The notes below the pieces were generated by a model, which worked only from the letters and a program-made list of their open reading frames with translations, ran no database searches and was not told the DNA's origin. Shown one piece after another: positions 1 to 7,600 of a DNA stretch of 21,061 nt. Positions within the stretch are counted from its first letter, which is position 1, and the number at the start of each line of letters is the position of its first letter. Origin of the DNA: Deltaproteobacteria bacterium (lineage in GTDB: Bacteria; Myxococcota; B64-G9); assembly GCA_003647095.1 (NCBI GenBank), contig QMME01000019.1, positions 1-21,061 of the forward strand, in the 5' to 3' direction. Position numbers and translations under genes: made by a program.

Positions 1-705
1 GCGGATCTCGCGCACCAGCTCGACTTCCCCCAGCGGCTGGAACTCTCCCCGCTGCTCGAGCTCGGCCAGCGGGGTGCCGGGGATGACGGCGGTGGTGCGC
101 AGGCGCACGAAGTCGGGGGCGATGGCCACCAGCGCCGAGGCGGTGTCGTCGGCGTGGCGGTCACTCAGGCGCCGGCCGCCGAGGCCGGGCATGACGTACT
201 CGGAAAGCTCGAAGCCGGCCTCCCGGGCACGGCGGCCGCCCACGATCTGCTCTTCACGGGTGGTGCCCTTGCTCACCAGCTCGAGCACCGCGTCGCAGCC
301 GGACTCCATGCCCACGTGCAGGCGATCGAGCCCGGCCCGGCGGATGCGCCGCAGGTCCTCGAGCTTGCGCCGGTACAGGGTATGCGAGCGCGCGTAGGCG
401 GTGATGCGCTCGACGCCGGGGAAGCGCTCGCGGATTCCCTCCACGATACGCACCAGGTCATCGGGCCGGGTGAGCAGGGGGTTGGCGTCCTGCAGAAACA
501 CCGTGCGCGGGCGGTCGCCGAGCTCGCGCTTCATCTCGTCGAGATCGGCGAGTACCTCGTCGGCACTGCGCAGCGAGAACTTGCGACCCTTGTACACCGG
601 GCAGAAGGCACAGCGGTTCCAGGGACAGTTGCGCGAAACCCTCACCAGCAGGCTGAAGGCCTCTGACGGCGGTCGGATGGGACCCTGCTCGTATCCGGGA
701 GACAT
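1..705 (-). CDS. Radical SAM protein, N-terminal 235 residues (truncated by window edge)
   Basis: The reading frame is open from the ATG at 705 to the left edge, so only the first 235 residues are visible. An iron-sulfur motif C27-PWNR-C32-AF-C35 lies near the N-terminus, spaced CX4CX2C instead of the usual radical SAM CX3CX2C. A GMESG segment (132-136) and a later segment RTTAVIPGTP (203-212) fit the beta-strands of a radical SAM TIM barrel of the COG1032 type. Members of this superfamily cleave S-adenosylmethionine reductively with a [4Fe-4S] cluster. The start lies 6 nt after the larA stop on the same strand, so it is probably the last visible gene of that operon, but no strong Shine-Dalgarno precedes it. 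The substrate is unknown. A role with the racemase or its cofactor is possible but unsupported beyond position. Confidence 0.8.
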   Translation of the reverse strand, partial: MSPGYEQGPIRPPSEAFSLLVRVSRNCPWNRCAFCPVYKGRKFSLRSADEVLADLDEMKRELGDRPRTVFLQDANPLLTRPDDLVRIVEGIRERFPGVERITAYARSHTLYRRKLEDLRRIRRAGLDRLHVGMESGCDAVLELVSKGTTREEQIVGGRRAREAGFELSEYVMPGLGGRRLSDRHADDTASALVAIAPDFVRLRTTAVIPGTPLAELEQRGEFQPLGEVELVREIR

Positions 706-711
706 GAACGT

Positions 712-1971
712 TCAGCCGGCGGCCGCCGGCTCCAGTCGCGGCACCGTCAGCGAGGCATCCTGCAGCACCAGCACCCGGGCCCCGGTACCCTTCTCGGCCA
801 GGGCCCGGTCGAGCGCCTGCTGCACGGACGGCTGGGGCGCGATGAAGATGCTTTCCAGCACCTCGGGTTGGAGATCGCTCACCGCCCACACCCGGGCCCG
901 GCAGAACACCTCGGCCATCTTGCCGGCCTTGTGAAAGCCCAGGCGGTACTCGCCGGAGATCTTCTCCAGCACCTGCTCGGGGGTGTCGGCCGAGGACAGC
1001 AACTTGACGAAGGCCTCCTCGCCCACCCCCTGGCGGCAGGCCGAGACCAGGATGAGGATGCCCCCGTCGGCCAGCGCCAGCTTGGCGTTGTCGATGCCCT
1101 TCTGCGACTGGTAGAGGTCGATGTCGGCGGGGAACTTCACCTCTGCCACCACGATGTCGGCCGGGGCCTCGACGGGCACGGAAAAGACCCGGTCGGCCAG
1201 GCGGGCGGCCTGCTCGAGGGAACGGTTGATGTCGCCGGCGGCCACCCCCACCAGCCGGTGGGCGCCGTCGAGCACGGTGTTGACGGCGAAGATCTCCTTG
1301 CGCACCGTGCCCAGGGCATCGACCATGTCCTCGTGCACCGGGTTGCCGGCCAGGCGCAGGGCCTGGGCCTCGGGCCGCAGCGCCAGGCGGTGGTTCTGCT
1401 CGATGGTGGCGAAGGCGGCGATGCCGGGCAGGAACGACTTGCGCCCCCCGGTGTAGCCGGCGAAGTAATGCGGTTCCACCGAGGAGATGATGACGATACG
1501 GTCGGCCTCCACTCCCAGGCGGTTCACCCGCATCTCGGTGCCGTTGCGGGAGCGGCCCAGCAGCACCATGTCCTGCTCGCGGCGGGCGTCGTGGACGGAA
1601 ATACGCTCCCGGAGCGACTCCAGGTGGCGGCCGAACATCTGCCGGAGTTCGTCTTCGCTGGGAGCCCGGTGGATGCCCGTGGCCACCAGGAACTTCAGCG
1701 GCCGCCGCTCCAGCAGGGGCAGGATCTCGTCGAGCACCCGGGCGGTGGGAGTGGGCCGGGTGGCGTCGTTGACCAGCACCAGCAGGTCGCGGGCCTCGGC
1801 CACGAACCGCTCCAGGGGCGGCCCGCCGACGGGCTGCTCGAGCGCCCGGCGCAACAGTTCACCCGCGTCGCCGCCCGCCACCGGGTTGGGCTTCAGCACC
1901 CCGGCCAGGTTGGCATCGGGAATCTCCAGCGGGACACTGCCGTCCCGGCCGTAGCGAATGTCCATCTTCAT
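712..1971 (-). CDS. larA: LarA-family nickel-pincer 2-hydroxyacid (lactate) racemase
   Basis: The product has 419 residues, normal for LarA. LarA racemises lactate, and some family members other short 2-hydroxyacids, using a nickel-pincer nucleotide bound covalently to a lysine. The key residues of the Lactobacillus plantarum enzyme (H108, H174, K184, H200) have clear counterparts at H101 (TGIHR), H168 (EPHYFAGYTGG), K178 (GGRKSFLPG) and H194 (EQNHR), with near-identical spacing. The N-terminal LVNDATRPTPT segment (66-76) is also typical. The ATG is embedded in the stop of the upstream gene (ATGA, 1968-1971) with GAGGAG 8 nt upstream, so translation is probably coupled. A longer in-frame start at 2169 would overlap the upstream gene by 200 bp and is unlikely. 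The cofactor genes larB, larC and larE are not in the window. The exact substrate cannot be settled from sequence. Confidence 0.92.
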   Translation of the reverse strand: MKMDIRYGRDGSVPLEIPDANLAGVLKPNPVAGGDAGELLRRALEQPVGGPPLERFVAEARDLLVLVNDATRPTPTARVLDEILPLLERRPLKFLVATGIHRAPSEDELRQMFGRHLESLRERISVHDARREQDMVLLGRSRNGTEMRVNRLGVEADRIVIISSVEPHYFAGYTGGRKSFLPGIAAFATIEQNHRLALRPEAQALRLAGNPVHEDMVDALGTVRKEIFAVNTVLDGAHRLVGVAAGDINRSLEQAARLADRVFSVPVEAPADIVVAEVKFPADIDLYQSQKGIDNAKLALADGGILILVSACRQGVGEEAFVKLLSSADTPEQVLEKISGEYRLGFHKAGKMAEVFCRARVWAVSDLQPEVLESIFIAPQPSVQQALDRALAEKGTGARVLVLQDASLTVPRLEPAAAG

Positions 1972-2921
1972 GTCCGGCACTCCTCGTACCAGGGACCCAG
2001 CTCGCGGATGCGCTGGGAAAACTCGCCGGCGGCCGCGGCCGCGGCGGCAGCCCCGGCAAAACCCACCTCGCGTACCTGCAGGCGGTCGCCGTCCAGGCCC
2101 AGGCGCTCGAGCACCTCCCGGAGCCGCTGCATGCGGGCGGCGGCCCGGGCCGCCCCGCCGTGGTCGCATTCGTCGGCCTGGCAGGTGGCCACCAGCACTC
2201 CCCAGGCTCCCAGCTCGAAGGCTCGCAGGACGGTGCCGGCGCTCAGGCGCCCGGCACAGGCGGTGACCAGGTAGGCCACCTCGCCGTCATCGCCGGCCCC
2301 GGCCAGGCGTGCCGCCTGCAGGCCGGGGTAGTTGGACCAGGCGCAGCAGAACACCACGCTGCGCGGTCGCGGGCCGCCGTCACCGTAGAGGTGCCCGAGC
2401 CGCTCATCCAGTTCCTGCGGGGCGGTGCCGAAGTTGCGCCCCAGGGTGATGGCCTCGGCGGGACACGTGTCCAGGCAGGAGCCGCAACCGGCGCACTCGA
2501 GCGGATCGACCACCACCCGGGTGCCGTCGAAGCGGCGCGCCTCGTGCGGGCAGGCGCGCACGCAGTTGAGGCACACGGCGCAGCGATCGGCATCGGTAAG
2601 CGAGGTGGTGCCCACCGGCGAAAAACCCAGGTCGAGCAGGTCGGCCCGGGCATCGCGGAACAACTCCAGGGTCTTGACGCCGGAAGAGCAGGCCTTCTCG
2701 CAGCGGCGGCAGTGGAAGCATTCGAACAGCTTCTCGGCCACGTAGTCATCGGGTTCGAGCCGCCCGTGCAACAACTCATGCAGGATGATGAGCTTGCCCC
2801 GGGGAGCGTCCACCTCCCAGCGGGTGGCCTTGTAAACCGGGCAATGTTCGTAGCAGTAACCGCAGCGGATGCAGGCGTTGAGGGTGGATTCCCAGCGGGC
2901 CAGCCTGGAAAAGCGTGCCAT
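1968..2921 (-). CDS. Fused iron-sulfur protein: GlcF-like dicluster, 2x[4Fe-4S] ferredoxin and MvhD-like domain
   Basis: The product has 317 residues and no membrane segment, so it is a cytoplasmic electron carrier. Four cysteine motifs appear in order: C17/C20/C23/C27, C68/C71/C74/C78 (followed by S rather than P), C114/C117/C120/C124 and C143/C146/C149/C153. The first pair resembles the N-terminal part of GlcF or HdrC-like subunits, but the CCG domains of GlcF are absent. Residues about 188-285 resemble the MvhD/FlpD domain, which in methanogens carries a [2Fe-2S] cluster and passes electrons to HdrA. Candidate ligands are C192, C193, C222, C247 and C252, although the usual CxWC reads CAWS. 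An alanine run (290-298) precedes a short C-terminal tail. The ATG lies 5 nt after the dehydrogenase stop with GGTGAGGTG upstream. It is likely the electron-accepting partner of the adjacent flavoprotein; its downstream acceptor is unknown. Confidence 0.88.
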   Translation of the reverse strand: MARFSRLARWESTLNACIRCGYCYEHCPVYKATRWEVDAPRGKLIILHELLHGRLEPDDYVAEKLFECFHCRRCEKACSSGVKTLELFRDARADLLDLGFSPVGTTSLTDADRCAVCLNCVRACPHEARRFDGTRVVVDPLECAGCGSCLDTCPAEAITLGRNFGTAPQELDERLGHLYGDGGPRPRSVVFCCAWSNYPGLQAARLAGAGDDGEVAYLVTACAGRLSAGTVLRAFELGAWGVLVATCQADECDHGGAARAAARMQRLREVLERLGLDGDRLQVREVGFAGAAAAAAAAGEFSQRIRELGPWYEECRT

Positions 2922-2926
2922 CGTCG

Positions 2927-4369
2927 TTACACCTCACCGTTGTCGACGTCGTAGCGCAGGGGACTGGCATGCAGCCAGTCGTCGGGCGCGTCCATGAGCT
3001 TGCCGGGGTTCATGATGCCTTGGGGATCGAACACCGCCTTGACCGCCCGCATCAGCTCCAGCAGGGGCGCCTTCTCCTCCTTGAAGGCGGCGGCCTTGGA
3101 GATGCCGATACCGTGCTCGGCCGAGGTGGTGCCACCGACCTGGCGAACCCACTGGTAGATCTCGGCCACCGCCTGGCGGGCGGCCCGCCACTGCTCTCCC
3201 TTGCTGGTATCCATGAGGATCTTGGTGTGCATGCAGCCGGCGCCGCAGTGGCCGTAGGCGGTCATGATGAGTCCGTGGCGTTCGGCCACCTGGTGGATCT
3301 TGCGGGCCGTCTCGGCCATGCGCGAGTAGGGCACGGCCATGTCGTCGGCCAGCGCCGTCGAGGCCAGGGCGTCGGCGAAGTTCGACAGCGAGGGAAACAG
3401 CTTCTTGCGCCCGGCGAAGATGCGTTCGCGCTCCTTGGCCTCGTAGCTGGACTCGATGCCGAAGCCGCCGGCCTCCTGGCTGTAGTGGGTCAGTCGCTCG
3501 ATTTCGTAGTCGACGGCCTCGCGCACCATGCCGTCGGCCTCGAACAACAGGATGGCCTCGACGTCGGGCAGACCCAGGTTCTGGGCGCGGTTGACCGCGG
3601 TTATGGCCACGTGGTCTATCAGCTCCAGCATGGAGGGCTGGCAACCGGCGGCCATGATGGCGCTGACGGCGTCGCCGGCCTGCTCCAGCTTGTCGAACTT
3701 GGCGATACCCAGGCAACGGAAGCGGGGAATGGGCACGTAACGCAGGGTGGCCTCGACGATCACCCCCAGGGTGCCCTCGGACCCCACGAACAGCCGCTCC
3801 AGGGGATAGCCGCTGGAGGCCACCCGGGTGCGGCCGCCCAGCTCCAGCAGGCGCCCGCCCGGCAGCACCACCTTGAGCCCCAGCACCGAGTCGCGGGCGG
3901 CCCCGTACTTGACGGAGCGGGTGCCCGAGGCGTTGTTGGCGATCTCGCCGCCGATGGTGGCGATGCGGGCCGAGGCCGGGGTGGGCGGGTAGAAGAAGCC
4001 GTGGGGCTTCAGCTCGCGGTTGAGATCGTCGTCCACCACCCCCGGTTCCACCCGGCAGATGCCGTCGCGCAGGTTGATTTCCAGGATGCGGTTCATCCCC
4101 TTCATGTCTAGCACGATGCCCCCGCGCAAGGGCACCGTCTGCCCGCACATGCCCGAGCCCGAGCCCCGGGCCACCAGCGGGATGCGCTGCTGGTGGCAGT
4201 ACTCGAGCAACTGCTGCACCTGTTCCACGGTGGTGGGCCGCACCACCGCCTGGGGACGGGCCTGGTGAACCGAGGCGTCGGAACCGTATACCAGCAGGTC
4301 GGCCGGGGCGTCGCGCACCCCCTCTTCGCCTACTATCTGTCTCAGCCTTTTTGTGTCGATACCACCCAT
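2927..4369 (-). CDS. GlcD-type FAD-linked 2-hydroxyacid (D-lactate/glycolate) dehydrogenase
   Basis: This 480-residue flavoprotein belongs to the VAO/PCMH family (COG0277), which oxidises D-lactate, glycolate or similar 2-hydroxyacids to 2-oxoacids. The FAD-binding domain spans about 40-210 and includes ARGSGSG (68-73), PPTPASARIATIGGEIANNASG (starting at 128) and GSEGTLG (196-202). The C-terminal FAD-oxidase domain has GHCGAGCMH (373-381), SAEHGIG (416-422) and FDPQGIMNPGKL (447-458), typical of GlcD/Dld. I chose the ATG at 4369 because GGGAGG lies 8 nt upstream and the protein then begins like other GlcD proteins. An in-frame ATG at 4390 with GGGGAGGAG upstream is an alternative. The more upstream ATG at 4531 lies before the predicted promoter and is unlikely. 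It is the first gene of the operon with the iron-sulfur fusion and larA. The substrate is inferred from family and from larA. Confidence 0.9.
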   Translation of the reverse strand: MGGIDTKRLRQIVGEEGVRDAPADLLVYGSDASVHQARPQAVVRPTTVEQVQQLLEYCHQQRIPLVARGSGSGMCGQTVPLRGGIVLDMKGMNRILEINLRDGICRVEPGVVDDDLNRELKPHGFFYPPTPASARIATIGGEIANNASGTRSVKYGAARDSVLGLKVVLPGGRLLELGGRTRVASSGYPLERLFVGSEGTLGVIVEATLRYVPIPRFRCLGIAKFDKLEQAGDAVSAIMAAGCQPSMLELIDHVAITAVNRAQNLGLPDVEAILLFEADGMVREAVDYEIERLTHYSQEAGGFGIESSYEAKERERIFAGRKKLFPSLSNFADALASTALADDMAVPYSRMAETARKIHQVAERHGLIMTAYGHCGAGCMHTKILMDTSKGEQWRAARQAVAEIYQWVRQVGGTTSAEHGIGISKAAAFKEEKAPLLELMRAVKAVFDPQGIMNPGKLMDAPDDWLHASPLRYDVDNGEV

Positions 4370-4412
4370 GTCAACGCCCTCCCGCCGCATATCTCCTCCC
4401 CGGCCGGCCGGC

Positions 4413-4441
4413 AGTATAGCCCCGGCGGTAGGCCCAGGCAA
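4413..4441 (-). promoter_or_regulatory. Predicted sigma70-type promoter of the hydroxyacid operon
   Basis: Read on the minus strand, TTGCCT (4441-4436) and TATACT (4418-4413) are separated by exactly 17 bp. Transcription would begin near 4406, leaving a leader of about 37 nt to the ATG at 4369 or about 16 nt to the ATG at 4390. This position argues against the longer reading-frame start at 4531. A 12-bp GC palindrome (4400-4411) overlaps the expected start point. The assignment rests on consensus match only. Confidence 0.6.
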
Positions 4442-4524
4442 CCGGGATTTTCCCCGCATGTGGACCATGACGCTGGAAAAGCGGGGACAGTCACGGCGCA
4501 TCGCATTGATATTGCACGGGTAAT

Positions 4525-4559
4525 TTGACATTGACAGATCCTCGGGCCCGGTCTAGGAT
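4525..4559 (+). promoter_or_regulatory. Predicted sigma70-type promoter of the Cys-rich lipoprotein gene
   Basis: A perfect TTGACA (4531-4536) and TAGGAT (4554-4559) are separated by 17 bp, a strong housekeeping-type promoter. A second TTGACA abuts it directly upstream (4525-4530). Transcription would start near 4566, giving a leader of about 68 nt before the ATG at 4634. It is divergent from the operon promoter at 4413-4441, about 90 bp away. Confidence 0.7.
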
Positions 4560-4620
4560 GGCGCCCCACGATCGTAGGAGAGTGTATGGAAGCGGGTTTG
4601 CCTGATCTTCTTTCTCTTCC

Positions 4621-4628
4621 AAGGAGGA
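4621..4628 (+). promoter_or_regulatory. Ribosome binding site deciding the lipoprotein start
   Basis: AAGGAGGA is a near-perfect anti-16S match 5 nt before the ATG at 4634. An in-frame ATG at 4586 also has AGGAG 5 nt upstream, but using it would add 16 residues in front of an otherwise well-formed signal peptide. The 4634 start is therefore preferred. Confidence 0.75.
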
Positions 4629-4633
4629 AAACC

Positions 4634-7600
4634 ATGAGAGCGGTCAGATCGACGAAGTTGCTGTCTTTCGTCGCCACGGCGGCCCTGGCGGGAATGCTGG
4701 GTGCCGGCTGCGGCGGGGGCGGCACCAGCAACCCCTGTGAGGGTATCCAGAACGCCTGTCCCACCGAGGGTATCCACAAGTGCTCCGGAGACACCGGCAT
4801 CCAGACCTGCGAGAAGAACGCCGACGGCTGCCTGGTGTGGAGCGCCGCCACCCAGTGCGGCGACCTGCAAACCTGCCAGGCCACCGGCTCCGACGCCGCC
4901 TGCCGCTGCAGCAACCAGTGCCCGCAGGCCGGCGACACCCAGTGCAAGTCCGGCACCGACGTCATCCAGACCTGCACAGCCAACAGCTACGGCTGCCTGG
5001 CCTGGGTGGACGGCACCGACTGCGCCACCGAGAGCAAGTACTGCGACGACAGCTCCGAACCGGCCGTGTGCGCCGAAAGCTGCTCCGACCGCTGCACCCA
5101 GGGCGAGACCCGCTGCAACGGCGACGTGGTCGAGGGCTGTGCCACCGCCGCTTCCGGCTGCCTGGACTGGATCCCCGGGGCCAACTGCGCCGACAACGGC
5201 CAGATCTGCTCCGACGCCTCCGGCACCGCCGGCTGCTACGCCCCCTGCACCGATGCCTGCGACACCGTCGACGCCACCCGCTGCCAGGGCGAGGCGGTGC
5301 AGACCTGCCGGGTGGGCAACGACGGCTGCAAGGCCTGGGTGGTGAGCGAAGACTGCTCCACCAACAACCAGTACTGCGTGGAAAGCGGCGGCAGCGCCTC
5401 CTGCGCTGCCACCTGCCAGGACCGCTGCCCGGCCGACGGCGACACCCGCTGCGCCGACGACGAGACGGTGCAGACCTGCACCACGGTGGCTTCCGGCTGC
5501 CTGGACTGGCAGAAGACCGACGAGTGCAGCCTGCCGCGTACCAAGTGCCAGGTGTCCGGTGGCACCGCCCAGTGCGTGGAACAGTGCCAGGACGTGTGTG
5601 ACCCGAACATCGACGACTCCCAGTGCAACGGCACCATGCGCCAGGGCTGCCAGGTGGTGGCCGAGACGGGATGCTACGACTGGGTGGATCTGGAAGACTG
5701 CGCCTCGAACGGCGGCTTCTGCGACAACTCGGTCAATCCGGTGGTCTGCGCCGACCACTGCACCAACGAGTGCGACACGCTCGATGCCAAGCGCTGCGAT
5801 CCCCTGGGCCGGGTCATCCAGGTGTGCCAGGCCGGCAGCGACGGCTGCAACGACTGGGTCACCGACACCGACTGCACCGCCAATTCCCAGGTCTGCTACG
5901 ATTACAACAACGGGGGTTCCCCCAAGTGCATCGAGCCCTGCGAAAGCGAGTGCAGCACCGCCGGGGCCACCCGCTGCAACAACGACGACAGCGCCGTGGA
6001 GACCTGCGAGCTCAACACCAGCAACGGCTGCAACTACTGGAACGTGACCACCACCTGCGCCGAGCCCACCCCGCTGTGCGACGACAGCTCGGGCGACGCC
6101 CAGTGCGTGTGCACCGACCTGTGCGACACCGCCGGGGCCACCCAGTGCAACGGTGACGTCATCCAGGAATGCGCCGCCGACGGCGACCAGGACTCCTGCC
6201 TGGAATGGAAAGACACCACCGACTGCTCCCAGGGCGGCACCTCCACCGACACCTGCGACGTCGACAACAGCGGCAACGCCGTGTGCGTCTGCAGCGACGA
6301 GTGCCAGACGGGCGACACCGCCTGCAACGGCGACTGGGTGCAGACCTGCGTCGCCGACGGGGACGATGACGATTGCCTGGAGCTGGCCGACACCACCTAC
6401 TGCCCCGACGACGGCAACGAGCCCACCGACACCTGCGGAGTGGATGACAACGGCGATGCCTCCTGCGTGTGCACGGATACCTGCACCCCCGAGAACTCGA
6501 CCCAGTGCGATGTAGGGTTCGCCTGGATCCAGACCTGCACCGACGGCGACAGCGACGGCTGCCTGGAGTGGACCAACACCACCGACTGCACCCAGGGCGG
6601 ATCGAGCAACGACGTCTGCGACGACAGCGGCGGCAGCGCCCAGTGCGTGGCCAGCTGCACCAACGACTGCACCGAGCAGGAGCTGGACACCACCCGTTGC
6701 GGCACCGACGGAACGAATGACATCGTCGAGACCTGCCAGGTGGGCGGAGACGGCTGCCGGCACTGGCTACTTACCGACACTTGCACCGACACCACTCCCG
6801 CCTGCGCGGTTGTCGACAATACCGCCCAGTGCGTATGTGTAGACGAGTGCGACACCGCGGGAGAAAGCTGCAATGGCAACATTCCCGAGCACTGTGTCGT
6901 CGGTGCCGACGGTTGCAACGATCTGACCCAGGACGACGCCTGCACTGCCGATGAGGTCTGCGAGGTCTACAGCGGGCTTTCCCAGTGCGTCGTCAGCTGC
7001 ACCGAGGGACTGGTGGATGGCTCCTTCGAGGAGGTGGATTCCTCGAGTACCTGGACGGCGACATCGTCAGCCTGGGGAACCCCGATGTGCGATCCCAATA
7101 CTTGTGGCAACGGAACCAACCTCGCCTTCGACGGAACGTGGTGGATCTGGGTCGGCGGCGGGCAGGCCGATGTAGTAGACGTATCGCAGCAAATCACCAT
7201 TCCGCAGGGCCGGCAGGCAACATTGTTCTTCCTGTTGTGGATCCTCCCGCAGACTGGCAACTCCAACGAAATAACCGAGGTTCTCATAGACAGCACCTCG
7301 GTCTGGAGCGTGGACACGACGGATCCGCAATACTATCCGACCTACAAGCTCGTCTCTGTCGACCTGTCTGCCTATGCAGATGGAGCTCCTCATATCCTGC
7401 ACTTCCACTCGGTAACCGTGGATGCCAGTACTAGTATCTTCATCGACTACGCCGGCCTGGGTATCGGCAGCTACCTGGCCAATTCCTGCTGCTGGAACGC
7501 CTGCATGGCGGAAGACGTGAGCATGTGCAGCGGCGTGAGCGGCAACGAGGTGTGGACATGTGAAGTTCAGACCTCTGGCTGCCTGGATTGGAGTGTTTCC

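Noticed and set aside
868..4111. Long plus-strand frames antisense to the hydroxyacid operon (868-2274 and 2915-4111)
   Set aside because: The minus-strand genes have clear family motifs and coupled starts; these frames are Gly/His/Gln-rich shadows typical of GC-rich DNA.
4553..6763. 736-codon Ala/Gly/Val-rich open frame antisense to the lipoprotein gene
   Set aside because: It mirrors the repeated GC-ending codons of the sense gene, has no recognisable domain, and covers the strong sense-strand promoter and signal peptide.
4736..6997. Tandem repeats considered as a CRISPR array or satellite
   Set aside because: Units vary in length, stay in frame and preserve cysteines at protein level, so they are coding repeats.
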